Below, in pieces: positions 26,777 through 36,326 of a stretch of 64,000 bases of DNA. The translations under genes and the position numbers were made by a program. The stretch is taken from NCBI RefSeq assembly GCF_002968575.1, contig NZ_PVBM01000001.1, positions 370,574-434,573 on the forward strand, written 5' to 3'. Source of the DNA: Neorhizobium huautlense. Lineage in GTDB: Bacteria; Pseudomonadota; Alphaproteobacteria; Rhizobiales; Rhizobiaceae. The notes below the pieces were generated by a model. The model did not search any database, had not been told where the DNA came from, and saw nothing but the letters and a program-made list of their open reading frames with translations. How positions within the stretch are numbered: position 1 is the first letter of the stretch; each line of letters begins with the position of its first letter.

Positions 26777-27034
26777 TCAATCTGCGCTCGGTAGCCGCCG
26801 CATCGTGAATTCGATGCGGTCGCCGTCGAGCTGGCGCCAGCTTTCCACCTCGGTCCAGTATGCGGCCTTGGGAAATTCATCGAACCACTGCCGGGCTTTT
26901 TCGCGCGCCTCCTCCCGCGACAGCAGGAAGGTTTCCCGGACGAACATTCCGGAGCGCTCGCCGGCTTTCTCCTGCCGGTGGCGTTGGATCCTGCGCCTCA
27001 GCCCGTCGAGCGGCGGTGGTGTGAATTTCGCCAT
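26777..27034 (-). CDS. Small protein of unknown function
   Basis: This 85-residue basic protein has no signal or membrane segment. Visible pieces are RRRIQRHRQEK, a helical LLSREEAREKARQWFDEFPKAAYW and a final MRRLPSAD. ATG at 27032-27034 has GAGAGG upstream. The ribosome site and start lie within a short palindrome (27033-27047). It is convergent with the hydrolase-like gene. I do not recognise the family. Confidence 0.65.
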   Translation of the reverse strand: MAKFTPPPLDGLRRRIQRHRQEKAGERSGMFVRETFLLSREEAREKARQWFDEFPKAAYWTEVESWRQLDGDRIEFTMRRLPSAD

Positions 27035-27206
27035 GAGAGCCTCTCATCCGCACCTGTCTGACGTTTAGAATAATGGTCGTGGACACGCTTTGCGAGTCTC
27101 ATTTTCTACCCGCGACAAGCTATGGAATGGCCCGCGAAAGCTATAGATGCTAATGGCCAGCGGGAAAAATGCGAATCGCGCCAAGGAGATGGCGAGAGGA
27201 CTGGAT

Positions 27207-28121
27207 ATGGAACGGCCGGAACTGCCCAAGGGCTTGCCCGAGGATATCGAAGAGAAGAAGGCTGTCGCCAGGGCGTGGTTCGAAAGCCTCCGCGACACCA
27301 TCTGCGCCTCGTTTGAATCGCTTGAGGACGAGCTCACCGGACCGCTTTGCGATCAGGAGCCGGGACGCTTCCAGAAGAAGGACTGGCAGCGCGACGAAGG
27401 CGCAGGCGGCGGCGGCAAGATGTCGATGATGGAAGGCCGCGTCTTCGAAAAGGTCGGCGTTCATACCTCCACCGTCTTTGGCGAATTCTCGCCCGATTTC
27501 CGCAGCCAGATCCCAGGTGCGGAGGAAGACCCCCGCTTCTGGGCATCCGGAATTTCGCTGATCGCCCATCCGGTCAACCCCAATGTGCCGACGGTCCACA
27601 TGAACACCCGGATGGTGGTGACGTCGAGCAACTGGTTCGGCGGCGGAGCCGACCTCACCCCGGTGCTTGATCGCCGCCGCACCCAGACCGATCCCGACAG
27701 CACGCTCTTCCACCGGGTGATGGAAATCACCTGCACCCGCCATGCGGCTGTGGCCGACTACGACCGCTACAAGGCCTGGTGTGACGACTATTTCTTCCTC
27801 AAGCACCGTAACGAGCCACGCGGCATCGGCGGCATTTTCTTCGATTGGCTGCATTCCGACGAGGAAAAAGGCGGCTGGGCAGCCGACTTCGCCTTCGTTC
27901 AGGATGTCGGACGCGCCTTCAATCTGGCCTATCCGAAAATCGTACGGTCCAATTTCAACAAGCCATGGACGGAAGAAGACCGCGACGAGCAGCTTATCCG
28001 CCGCGGCCGTTACGTGGAATTCAACCTGCTCTATGACCGCGGCACGATCTTTGGTCTGAAGACAGGCGGCAATGTCGAATCCATCCTGTCGTCTCTTCCT
28101 CCGGTAGTCAGGTGGCCGTAA
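27207..28121 (+). CDS. hemF: Oxygen-dependent coproporphyrinogen III oxidase
   Basis: HemF converts coproporphyrinogen III to protoporphyrinogen IX with oxygen in haem synthesis. The start [18 protein letters not shown] at ATG 27207, with GAGAGGA before it, gives 304 residues, the usual size; a longer frame from 27147 adds 20 codons. Signature elements are [32 protein letters not shown], the helix with EITCTRHA and the C-terminal [15 protein letters not shown] and LPPVVRW. It is preceded divergently by a small unknown gene and followed by two small proteins. No Fnr-like box was found. Confidence 0.95.
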   Translation: MERPELPKGLPEDIEEKKAVARAWFESLRDTICASFESLEDELTGPLCDQEPGRFQKKDWQRDEGAGGGGKMSMMEGRVFEKVGVHTSTVFGEFSPDFRSQIPGAEEDPRFWASGISLIAHPVNPNVPTVHMNTRMVVTSSNWFGGGADLTPVLDRRRTQTDPDSTLFHRVMEITCTRHAAVADYDRYKAWCDDYFFLKHRNEPRGIGGIFFDWLHSDEEKGGWAADFAFVQDVGRAFNLAYPKIVRSNFNKPWTEEDRDEQLIRRGRYVEFNLLYDRGTIFGLKTGGNVESILSSLPPVVRWP

Positions 28122-28234
28122 GAAGCCCTGGTCCGGCGTCACCTGCGGCGTTTTAGCTATAGCTTAACAAAAGTCATTTCAAATTTCCTGCGCTGTGCTA
28201 GCTTCCCTTTCGGTAGCACCGGGAGGAGGATGCG

Positions 28235-28507
28235 ATGACTGCATCAACTAGCATACCAATGCCAAATGCGTCCGATGCAAAGGACGCGCTCCGAACCACC
28301 GACAGTCCCCAAATAATCGAACGCCTCGCTACAGAAATGCGGGTGAAAAGCGGCGGCGAACTGCCCCATGCCTTCTGTGTGGAACAGGTAAGGCGTCAGC
28401 TTGCGGGCAAGGCTTACGAGACCGCGCCAGCCAATGACCAACCCGGCCGGCACAGGACCTCACAGGAGGCTTCGGTCTTCGAAGCCTGGGCCTTGTGTGA
28501 TTACTAG
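28235..28507 (+). CDS. Small hypothetical protein
   Basis: The 90-residue protein starts at ATG 28235, with a strong site GGGAGGAGG before it, which is the main support for translation. The N-terminal third is polar. A central helix-like segment (IIERLATEMRVKSGGELPHAFCVEQVRRQL) precedes a polar end with EASVFEAWALCDY. It has two cysteines and no membrane segment. No family is recognised. It precedes the DUF1059 gene by about 90 bases. Confidence 0.65.
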   Translation: MTASTSIPMPNASDAKDALRTTDSPQIIERLATEMRVKSGGELPHAFCVEQVRRQLAGKAYETAPANDQPGRHRTSQEASVFEAWALCDY

Positions 28508-28544
28508 CGGGAACGGCGGAACGGGTTCCGAGTTATCGCTCTAA

Positions 28545-28578
28545 GGCGGGCAGACGGAGGAATTTCTTTCCGCCCGCC
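28545..28578. repeat. Inverted repeat ahead of the DUF1059 gene
   Basis: GGCGGGC (28545-28551) and GCCCGCC (28572-28578) are perfect 7-bp arms around 20 bases. It lies between two small genes. It could slow transcription or fold in the leader of the next gene. There is no T run, so it is not a clear terminator. Confidence 0.35.
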
Positions 28579-28600
28579 GACGGCAACAGGAGGAGACGTC

Positions 28601-28792
28601 ATGCGATTGTTCGAATGCGGAACTCTCGTGCCGGGCTGCCAGTGGCACACCCGCGCCGAGGAAGATGCCGAAGTTGTCCGCCGAGCCGTGGAGCACATGC
28701 GCACGGCCCATGGCGAAGAAACCATTCGCGAAAACATGATCGAAAACATCAAGGCGCGCATTCGCAACGACGATAGCGCCGCCGCGGCCTGA
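28601..28792 (+). CDS. DUF1059 small protein
   Basis: The 63-residue protein has the DUF1059 pattern: MRLFECGTLVPGCQWHTRAE at the start (two cysteines and a histidine that may bind a metal), then a helical stretch with AVEHMRTAHGEE. Families of this kind are small cytosolic proteins of unknown role. GGAGGAGA precedes ATG by about 5 bases. The full domain is present. Confidence 0.85.
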   Translation: MRLFECGTLVPGCQWHTRAEEDAEVVRRAVEHMRTAHGEETIRENMIENIKARIRNDDSAAAA

Positions 28793-28810
28793 TCCCGTAA
28801 ACTATCAGCG

Positions 28811-30073
28811 TTAGAGGGATTTGCGGATCATCTCGCCGAGCCGGGCGGCAAGCGTTGCCCGGTCGGGGTTGAAATTGCGCTCGATCCAGAACTCTTCCAA
28901 CTGATTGAGGATTTCGCCCACACGTTTTCCCGACGGCACTCCGGCGGCAATGACGTCTGCGCCTCCAAACGGGAAGATCGGCTTTTGATATCTCTCGGCC
29001 CTTTCAAGAAGCGTCGACAGACGCGCTGATCTGCGCATCCCAGCCGTGTCGCCCTGCGCTCCTGCCCGCGCCAGGGAAAGGCCGAGCTTGAGCCGCATTT
29101 TGACGCCTTCTGTGCCGTGGCGGTAAAGCAGCCGGTCGAAAACCACGTCCGTGATGTCGTCCGGCGGCATGGGAGCACTGGCCCAGCCAGTCAGCTTCGC
29201 TGCCTCGGCATTCGACATCCTGAGACGCTTTGCGAGCCCCTCCAGCCGTTCCGCATCCGGAGGCACGGTTGCCGCGAGCCTCAGCATTGGATCGGCTACC
29301 CAGCCCAGTGCCTGCTCTGTGGCGACAAGAGGGTGGATATTGTCGATCCCCCATTTTTCCGTTTCAGGAAGGATTTCCGTCAGCACGCCGACCTGCCGCA
29401 TCCAGAGCAATGCGCGGGAGGGATCGGCGGCGGAAAGCAGCTTTTTCGTTTCGGCCCATACCCGCTCCGCCGAAAGCGCCGAGAGCTTGTCCTTCGCCCG
29501 GGCGCAGGCCCTCAGCCCTTCCGCATCCGGCCGCCCGGAACCGTAATGAGCAAAGAAGCGGAAGAAGCGCAGGATCCGCAGATGGTCTTCGGCAATCCTT
29601 TGCGCGGGGTCTCCGATAAAGCGGATGGTCCGCGCTTCGATATCCGGCAGACCCTCGACAAGATCGATCACCTCGCCCTTCACGTCGGCATAAAGCGCAT
29701 TGATCGTCAGGTCGCGCCTTTCCGCGTCTTCCTGCCAGCCGGTACCAAACGCCACCTTGGCGCGCCGTCCATCGGTCTCGACGTCGCGCCGCAGGGTCGT
29801 CACCTCGAATGGATGGTGGTTGGCGATGAGCGTTACCGTACCGTGATCGATCCCGGTCGGCACCGCCTTGATGCCGGCCTCCGTCGCCCGTTCCATGACC
29901 TGTTCCGGCAGAAGCGTGGTGGCGATGTCGATATCGGCAACCGGCAGTCCCATCAGCGCATTACGAACCGCCCCGCCCGCAACGCGAGCCTCGCCGCCAT
30001 CGGCATTCAATAGCTTAAGCACACGTTGCAGCGCCGGGTCCTGGAACCAGGCCTCGTTGGCAACCGAGGTCAT
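28811..30073 (-). CDS. CCA-adding tRNA nucleotidyltransferase / poly(A) polymerase family protein
   Basis: Class II nucleotidyltransferases add or repair the CCA end of tRNA. This 420-residue protein has GGAVRN (33-38), the metal-binding DID in VADIDIATT (47-49), RRDLTINAL (motif B) and a helical C-terminal body. The sequence EDHLRILRFFRF is the usual motif for base recognition. Alphaproteobacteria mostly have one such enzyme, so CCA addition is likely. ATG (30071-30073) overlaps the stop of the Nudix gene by four bases, forming a DUF1285-Nudix-CCA operon typical of this group. Confidence 0.93.
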   Translation of the reverse strand: MTSVANEAWFQDPALQRVLKLLNADGGEARVAGGAVRNALMGLPVADIDIATTLLPEQVMERATEAGIKAVPTGIDHGTVTLIANHHPFEVTTLRRDVETDGRRAKVAFGTGWQEDAERRDLTINALYADVKGEVIDLVEGLPDIEARTIRFIGDPAQRIAEDHLRILRFFRFFAHYGSGRPDAEGLRACARAKDKLSALSAERVWAETKKLLSAADPSRALLWMRQVGVLTEILPETEKWGIDNIHPLVATEQALGWVADPMLRLAATVPPDAERLEGLAKRLRMSNAEAAKLTGWASAPMPPDDITDVVFDRLLYRHGTEGVKMRLKLGLSLARAGAQGDTAGMRRSARLSTLLERAERYQKPIFPFGGADVIAAGVPSGKRVGEILNQLEEFWIERNFNPDRATLAARLGEMIRKSL

Positions 30074-30705
30074 GCATAGAGCCTTTCGTAAAGCGTGCGC
30101 AGAATGCCGGCGGTTATGCCCCAGATGTTCCGCTCCTCATAGGGCATCAGATAGAAATGCCGCTCATGCCCATCCCACACGCGGCTGCCGCGTTGATGGT
30201 TCGCCTCGTCCATGAGGAACGACAGCGGCACTTCGAAGACATCGTCCACCTCGGTCGGATTTGGTTTCAGCTCGAAGCCGCGTCTGACCAGCGAAAGCAC
30301 CGGCGTGATTCGAAATCCCGTCGCAGCATAATAGGTCGGCAAGCGGGAAAGCGGCTCGACGAAAGACCGGTCGAGACCGATTTCCTCCTCCGCCTCGCGC
30401 AGCGCCGCCTGTTCCGGCGAGACATCTTCGGGGTCGATCGCTCCGCCGGGAAAAGCAATCTGACCTGAATGCTTCCGTAGAGTCGATGTCCGTTGCGTAA
30501 GGATGACCTTGGCCTCGTCGCCATCGTCTACGACAGGCACAAGCACGGCGGCATCTTTCAATTTCAGGCCAGAAGCGAAGTCCACCAGTCCGGGATTGAG
30601 AAGGTGGTCGCCGTGGTCGCGCCAGGCATGATCCACCGGACCGCCATTCTGGTTCAGTGCCCGCCTACGAAAATCCTCGGCGGAATAGGGAGCAAATCCA
30701 TTCAT
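30070..30705 (-). CDS. CoA pyrophosphatase-type Nudix hydrolase
   Basis: The 211-residue protein has the NuCoA motif (LTQRTSTLRKHSGQIAFPGG, 69-88) just before and joined to the Nudix box (GAIDPEDVSPEQ..REAEEEIGL, 88-111). This combination marks the coenzyme A pyrophosphatases, which split CoA to 4'-phosphopantetheine and 3',5'-ADP. The start overlaps the DUF1285 gene stop by four bases and the end overlaps the CCA gene start, so the three are translationally coupled. ATG at 30703-30705 is used. Confidence 0.9.
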   Translation of the reverse strand: MNGFAPYSAEDFRRRALNQNGGPVDHAWRDHGDHLLNPGLVDFASGLKLKDAAVLVPVVDDGDEAKVILTQRTSTLRKHSGQIAFPGGAIDPEDVSPEQAALREAEEEIGLDRSFVEPLSRLPTYYAATGFRITPVLSLVRRGFELKPNPTEVDDVFEVPLSFLMDEANHQRGSRVWDGHERHFYLMPYEERNIWGITAGILRTLYERLYA

Positions 30706-31325
30706 CGCGCCAAGGCATCCAGTTCTGCTGCCGGCATCACGGGGAAAGTCTGACCGCCGGACCGAACGGAGAACATTTCGACGCCATCCACCACCACGGG
30801 CTCGCCGAGCTCCACGAGATCGTACATCACCGCCCGCGACACCAATGCCTCCAGCCGGCCGCGCACCAGCAGATAGGGTTTGAGTTCGCGATTATCGCCT
30901 GATATCGCGAAGCGGATCGGATGTCCCGCACCCGCCTCCACCACGTCACCGACATTTGTCCTGAACGTGAGGATCTGACGGCCCTCACGCAGCGTGACCT
31001 GCATCTCGACCGCCAGGAAGGGCGCGTCGGCGATCCGGATGCCGACCTTTTCCACAGGTGTTACGAGATAGGTTCTGCCGTCCTCATCCTTGCGCAGAAC
31101 CGTCGAGAAGAGCCTGACGAGCGGCGCCCGGCCGATCGGAGTTCCCATGTAATACCAGGTGCCATCGGCACGGATCTCCATGTCGATATCGCCGCAAAAA
31201 GGCGGATTCCACTTCTCCACCGGCGGCAGACCGGTTTTTTCCGCCCCCTTCTGTTCCGAGGCGCGCGAAATCAGGGCGGCGAGCCCCGCCGCATCGGATG
31301 CGGAATTTATCGTCTGCGCTGCCAT
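30702..31325 (-). CDS. DUF1285 family protein
   Basis: This 207-residue cytosolic protein has the DUF1285 pattern: PPVEKWNPPFCGDIDMEIRADGTWYYMGTPI near 33-63, LVRLFSTVLRKDEDGRTYLVTPVEK near 70-95 and the C-terminal AVMYDLVELG. The fold is a beta barrel of unknown role. It heads the operon with the CoA pyrophosphatase and CCA enzyme. A divergent promoter region of about 190 bases separates it from the MoxR operon. Confidence 0.88.
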   Translation of the reverse strand: MAAQTINSASDAAGLAALISRASEQKGAEKTGLPPVEKWNPPFCGDIDMEIRADGTWYYMGTPIGRAPLVRLFSTVLRKDEDGRTYLVTPVEKVGIRIADAPFLAVEMQVTLREGRQILTFRTNVGDVVEAGAGHPIRFAISGDNRELKPYLLVRGRLEALVSRAVMYDLVELGEPVVVDGVEMFSVRSGGQTFPVMPAAELDALAR

Positions 31326-31519
31326 CTTTCAGTCCCGGTTGAACCGTAATCAATCACTGAAGCAAATGTTCCTCACGAGATAGTCATTCGAAACGAGCTT
31401 GTCAGCCATGTTTCGGGTAATAAGTTTGATCAGATGAGGTCTGCGCTGCACCGCAGCGATTCGCCGCCGGCCGACGACCACCCGGCTGAGCCTGCCGGTT
31501 CCGGATGATGGAGAACGAC

Positions 31520-32533
31520 ATGGGCATGATGAATTCCACCGAAGCAGTCCTGGACGAAAAAGCCATCATCGCGGCCGCCGAAAATGCGCTTGCCGATATC
31601 GCCGCTATCCGCGCCGAAGTCGCCAAGGTGATCTTCGGGCAGGAAAAGGTGGTCGAAAATACGCTGCTTGCGGTGCTTTCCGGCGGCCATGCGCTGCTGG
31701 TCGGCGTGCCGGGCCTCGCCAAGACCAAGCTGGTCAGCACCCTTGGCGCGGTCCTCGGTCTCCACTCCAACCGCATCCAGTTCACACCGGACCTTATGCC
31801 GTCGGATATCCTCGGCTCGGAAGTGATGGATACCGACGATGCCGGACGCCGTTCCTTCCGCTTCGTCAAGGGTCCGGTCTTTGCCCAGCTCCTGATGGCT
31901 GACGAGATCAACCGCGCCTCGCCGCGCACCCAGTCGGCGCTACTGCAGTCCATGCAGGAATATCATATCACGGTGGCGGGCCAGCGATATGATCTGCCCG
32001 CCCCCTTCCACGTGCTCGCGACGCAGAATCCGCTGGAGCAGGAAGGCACTTATCCGCTGCCGGAAGCACAGCTCGACCGTTTCCTGCTGCAGGTCGACGT
32101 GCTTTATCCCGAACTTGCCGCCGAACGGCAGATCCTGCTCGAAACCACTGGGCTTTCGGAAGCAAAGCCGCGGGGCATCATCGATTCTGCCCGCCTGCAG
32201 GAGATCCAGGTGCTCATCCGTCAGATGCCGGTAAGCGACAAGGTCGTGGATGCGATCCTGTCGCTGGTTCGCTCCGCACGCCCCGGACACGGCAATGCCT
32301 CGACCGACAAGCATGTCGCCTGGGGTCCGGGCCCGCGCGCCGGGCAGTCGTTAATGCTGACCGCCCGTGCCCGCGCCCTCTACGAAGGGCGGCTGGCGCC
32401 TTCGCTGGACGACGTCTATGCACTCGCCGAACCCGTCCTCGAGCACCGCATGGCGCTCACCTTCGCGGCGCGAGCAGAAGGCATGTCGGTACGCGACGTG
32501 ATCGGCGGCCTAGTGAAGCAGGCGCGCGGATAG
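31520..32533 (+). CDS. MoxR-family AAA+ ATPase
   Basis: MoxR ATPases act as chaperones that mature or remodel protein complexes, usually with a DUF58/VWA partner encoded next to them. The protein has 337 residues from ATG 31520, preceded by GGAG at 31510-31513; starts four to five codons upstream lack that spacing. Walker A is GVPGLAKTK (62-70), Walker B is MADEIN near 126-131, and LATQNPLEQEGTYPLPEAQLDRF holds sensor 1 and the family insert. It is the first gene of a five- or six-gene operon. Confidence 0.94.
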   Translation: MGMMNSTEAVLDEKAIIAAAENALADIAAIRAEVAKVIFGQEKVVENTLLAVLSGGHALLVGVPGLAKTKLVSTLGAVLGLHSNRIQFTPDLMPSDILGSEVMDTDDAGRRSFRFVKGPVFAQLLMADEINRASPRTQSALLQSMQEYHITVAGQRYDLPAPFHVLATQNPLEQEGTYPLPEAQLDRFLLQVDVLYPELAAERQILLETTGLSEAKPRGIIDSARLQEIQVLIRQMPVSDKVVDAILSLVRSARPGHGNASTDKHVAWGPGPRAGQSLMLTARARALYEGRLAPSLDDVYALAEPVLEHRMALTFAARAEGMSVRDVIGGLVKQARG

Positions 32534-32560
32534 CCTCCGTCGGGTTAGAAAGGACAATGC

Positions 32561-33478
32561 GTGGCATCCATCGGCCAGATCGTAGAGCAGACACCGAGTA
32601 GCGAAGTTCTCTCCCGCGCCCAAGCGCGTGCCATACTGGTACCTGACTGCATGGTGGAGGCAAAACGTATCGCCAATACGGTGATTGCGGGCTGGCATGG
32701 ACGCCGCAAACGCGGCATCGGCGAAAATTTTTGGCAGTTCAGGCCCTATGCGGAAGGCGAAAGCCTTTCGCGCATCGACTGGCGGCGTTCCGCCCGCGAC
32801 GACCACACCTATGTCCGCGACCGGGAATGGGAGGCAGCCCACACAGTCTGGCTCTGGGCCGACATGTCTCCCTCCATGATGTACAAGTCGACGCTGGCAC
32901 TGGTTTCAAAGGAAAGCCGTGCGCTGGTGCTGATGCTGGCGCTTGCCGAAATCCTTGCCCGCTCCGGGGAGCGCATCGGGTGTCCCGGCATCATGGAGCC
33001 CGTTTCGGCACGCAATGCCGCGGAGCGGCTTGCCGCCGCCATCATGCACGCCCCGTTGACCACCGGGCTGCCGGAAACCAGCATGATTCGTGGCCACAGC
33101 GATATCGTCCTGATCGGCGATTTTCTGGATGATGCCGATAGGGTGATGGAGCGTATCACGCCGCTCGGCCGTCGCGGCCTGCGCGGTCACGTAGTCGAGA
33201 TCGCCGATCCGGCCGAGGAAACCTTCCCCTATGCCGGCCGTACCGAGTTCACCGACCCGGAAACCGGTGAAAGGCTGGTCTCTGGCCGCGCAGAAATGAT
33301 CCGCGAGGATTATCAGCGCGCCTATCTCGCCCGGCGCATGGCCCTTGGCGATGGGCTGCGCCGGCTCGGATGGAGCTTCGTCTTCCACCGGACCGATCAT
33401 CTCGCTTCCGAAGCGCTCGTCGCCGTGCATGGCTATCTGTCCGGCCTGCCGGCACAGAAACCGGGAGGCAGGGCATGA
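32561..33478 (+). CDS. DUF58 domain protein, MoxR partner
   Basis: The 305-residue protein begins with GTG at 32561, six bases after AAAGGA. The DUF58 signature FRPYAEGESLSRIDWR (60-75) is intact, and WADMSPSM resembles the start of a VWA metal site. It lacks membrane helices, unlike many DUF58 proteins. The next gene starts in its stop codon. It probably links the ATPase to the large membrane proteins downstream. Confidence 0.92.
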   Translation: MASIGQIVEQTPSSEVLSRAQARAILVPDCMVEAKRIANTVIAGWHGRRKRGIGENFWQFRPYAEGESLSRIDWRRSARDDHTYVRDREWEAAHTVWLWADMSPSMMYKSTLALVSKESRALVLMLALAEILARSGERIGCPGIMEPVSARNAAERLAAAIMHAPLTTGLPETSMIRGHSDIVLIGDFLDDADRVMERITPLGRRGLRGHVVEIADPAEETFPYAGRTEFTDPETGERLVSGRAEMIREDYQRAYLARRMALGDGLRRLGWSFVFHRTDHLASEALVAVHGYLSGLPAQKPGGRA

Positions 33479-36315
33479 GCGGTTTGATCTTTGCAAACCC
33501 CGCCATCCTCTTCGGCCTGATCGCTCTTCCGGTCATCTGGTGGCTGCTGAGGCTCACGCCGCCGCGCCCGAAGACGGAGGTCTTCCCGCCGCTGAAGATC
33601 CTGGCGAGCGTCCTGAAGCGCGAAGAAACGCCCTCGAAGAGCCCCTGGTGGCTGACGCTCCTGCGCATGGCTCTTGCCACCGCCGTGATATTGGCGATTG
33701 CCGATCCGGTGATGAATCCGCGTGTCAACTCGTTGAATACCGACGGCCCGCTGGTGCTCGTCATCGACAACGGCTGGGCAAGTGCCGCCGATTGGGAACG
33801 GCGCGTCCAGACGGCAAATCTTCTGGTCGACGACGCAGAAAGCGCCGATGTGCCTGTCTCAATCGCCTTTACGGCCGATCCCAGCCACGACGCCGTCCCC
33901 GGCACCGCCGCAGCCGCCCGCGAAAAGCTCGCCGCAGCACGCCCGAAACCTCTGGTTCCCGATCGCGCCCGCGCCGCCGAGGCCATCAGCGAAGCGATGA
34001 ACGGAAACCGTCCCGGAACACTCGTCGTGATGTCGGACGGCGTGGCCGCCCCTCAGGACGCCGAAGCACTGTCGGTTCTGGCAGCGCTTTCACCCGCCCA
34101 ATTGCGCCTCATCGAGGGCGACGGCCGGAGCGCCGTGGCAATCACCGACGCGGTCAACAATGCCGGCGCGATGTCGGTCACGGCCACTCGTCTTACCACC
34201 GGAGCGCCGCAGCAGTTGGCGGTCAATGCGCTAGACGCGCAAGGCCGGGCACTCGCCTCCGGAACGTTCGAATTTGCCGCCGGCGCCACGACCGCCACGG
34301 CCGAGATCGCCTCGCCCTTCGAGCTTCGCAACGACTTTGCCCGCCTAGGTCTCGACGGCCTGGCAACGGCAGGCTCGGCCCACCTGCTCGACGACGGCTT
34401 CAAGCGCCGGCGCGTCGCGCTTCTCGCCGGCGAGAGCGGCAGTGATTTCCAGCCGCTCCTGCAGCCGCTCTATTACATCAGCCGGGCACTGCAGCCCTAT
34501 GCGGACGTCATCCAGCCGAATACCGCTGATCTGTCCGTCTCCATCCCGCAGATCCTCGAAGGCAATCCTTCCGCCATCATCCTGGCCGATGTCGGCCGCC
34601 TGCCGGCGGAAACTTATGCGCCGCTGCAGCAATGGATCTCCCGTGGCGGTACGTTGATCCGCTTTGCCGGACCGCGCCTGGCCGCAGCGCCTTCCGACGA
34701 CCCGCTGGTTCCGGTCATCCTCCGCCAGGGCGAGCGCGCGCTCGGCGGTGCCATGTCCTGGTCCGAACCCCAGCCGCTTGCCGACTTCCCGAGTTTCGGT
34801 CCTTTCGCCGGCATGCCGCGGGCGACGGATATCACCGTCACGCGGCAGGTTCTTGCCGAGCCGACGCCGGATCTCGCCGAGCGTACCTGGGCGAGCCTCG
34901 CCGACGGCACCCCCCTTGTCACCACCAAGGAAGTCGAGGCCGGCCGCATCGTCCTCGTCCATACCACCGCCGAGGCAACCTGGTCCAACCTGCCGCTGTC
35001 AGGCAATTTCGTGGAGATGTTGCGCCGTCTCGTGCAGATCGCCCGCGCCGGCGGCGCCGCATCCTCCGGCCCGGCCTCGGATGGCGCGGCAGCAACCTTG
35101 CCGCCCTATCGCCTTTTGACCGCAGACGGCATCCTGACCACCGAAACCGGAACCGCCCGGCCGATCGCCGTCGCTGCCAACGAGACCCCGGTCGCCAGTT
35201 TCGATCATCCCCCGGGCCTCTATGGCACCGAAGACGGCTTTACCGCCGTCAACCTGCTGGCTCCGAAAACCGTCATCGCGCCCTTCGATGTGACGCCTGT
35301 CGGCGCAGCGGTGGCGCGCGAGGGGCTTGCTGGCGGTGAAGCCATTTCGCTCCGCCCTGCCCTGTTTGCCGCAGCCTTCGCGCTGCTGGTGCTCGACAGC
35401 TTCATCGTGCTGTTCATGAATGGCGCCTTCGCCCGCGGTGGCGTGCGACGAAATCGCGGCGCGGCCGCAGCCGCGATTGTCGCGGCCCTTGCCTTCGGCC
35501 TCCTCGCTTTTACACCCGGCCGGATGATGGCGCAGGACATGCCGCCGGGCGCGGGAGCCAAGCCAGGGGACGAGCAGATCCTCGAGCGGCTGGACACCAC
35601 CCATCTGGCCTATGTCGTCACCGGCGAGGCCGACGTCGACAACCTGTCGGAACAGGGGCTGGAAGGGCTCAGCCAGTTCCTGACCTATCGCACCACGCTC
35701 GAACCCGGCGCGCCGGTCGGGCTGGATATCACCAAGGATGACCTGTCCTTCTATCCGATTATCTACTGGCCGATTTCCGCCAACGCGCCGATGCCCTCGC
35801 AAGCAGCGATTTCCCGCATCGATGCCTATATGCGCAACGGCGGCACCGTTCTTTTCGACACGCGCGACCAGTACTCCGCGCTCGACGGTGTCGGGACGAC
35901 GCCGAACGGCGAGCGCCTGCAGGCAATCCTTGCCAATATCGACATACCGCCGCTAGAGCCAACGCCCGAGGATCATGTCCTTACGCGCTCATTCTACCTG
36001 CTCACCAATTTTCCGGGCCGCTATACCGGCAGTCCGCTCTGGGTCGAGGCGCGGCAGGAGGCGAGAAACACCGGCGCCCAGCTGTCGTCTTCGGGCGACG
36101 GCGTCACACCGCTCCTCATCACCGGCAATGATCTCGCAGGGGCCTGGGCCATCGACCCGCAGGGAGCGCCCGTATTGCCCACGGTGCCGCCCGATGAGAT
36201 GCAGCGCGAATACGCCTATCGCGCCGGCGTCAACATCATGATGTACATGCTGACCGGCAACTACAAAGCCGATCAGGTGCATGTCCCGGCGCTGCTTGAG
36301 CGTCTTGGCCAGTAA
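33475..36315 (+). CDS. BatA-like membrane protein with C-terminal DUF4159 domain
   Basis: This 946-residue inner-membrane protein starts at ATG 33475, overlapping the DUF58 stop. An N-terminal BatA-type module with two helices (about 5-25 and 58-77) is followed by a VWA-like segment (VLVIDNGWAS, TLVVMSDG), a glutamine-amidotransferase-like part (near 330-520), two helices (about 625-645 and 660-680) and the DUF4159 domain (about 711-932), which ends with the YRAGVNIMMYMLTGNYKADQ motif. A cut site after the last helix would put DUF4159 outside the cytosol. The family is common in alphaproteobacteria and has no settled function. Confidence 0.9.
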   Translation: MSGLIFANPAILFGLIALPVIWWLLRLTPPRPKTEVFPPLKILASVLKREETPSKSPWWLTLLRMALATAVILAIADPVMNPRVNSLNTDGPLVLVIDNGWASAADWERRVQTANLLVDDAESADVPVSIAFTADPSHDAVPGTAAAAREKLAAARPKPLVPDRARAAEAISEAMNGNRPGTLVVMSDGVAAPQDAEALSVLAALSPAQLRLIEGDGRSAVAITDAVNNAGAMSVTATRLTTGAPQQLAVNALDAQGRALASGTFEFAAGATTATAEIASPFELRNDFARLGLDGLATAGSAHLLDDGFKRRRVALLAGESGSDFQPLLQPLYYISRALQPYADVIQPNTADLSVSIPQILEGNPSAIILADVGRLPAETYAPLQQWISRGGTLIRFAGPRLAAAPSDDPLVPVILRQGERALGGAMSWSEPQPLADFPSFGPFAGMPRATDITVTRQVLAEPTPDLAERTWASLADGTPLVTTKEVEAGRIVLVHTTAEATWSNLPLSGNFVEMLRRLVQIARAGGAASSGPASDGAAATLPPYRLLTADGILTTETGTARPIAVAANETPVASFDHPPGLYGTEDGFTAVNLLAPKTVIAPFDVTPVGAAVAREGLAGGEAISLRPALFAAAFALLVLDSFIVLFMNGAFARGGVRRNRGAAAAAIVAALAFGLLAFTPGRMMAQDMPPGAGAKPGDEQILERLDTTHLAYVVTGEADVDNLSEQGLEGLSQFLTYRTTLEPGAPVGLDITKDDLSFYPIIYWPISANAPMPSQAAISRIDAYMRNGGTVLFDTRDQYSALDGVGTTPNGERLQAILANIDIPPLEPTPEDHVLTRSFYLLTNFPGRYTGSPLWVEARQEARNTGAQLSSSGDGVTPLLITGNDLAGAWAIDPQGAPVLPTVPPDEMQREYAYRAGVNIMMYMLTGNYKADQVHVPALLERLGQ

Positions 36316-36326
36316 GGGAGCAGCCG

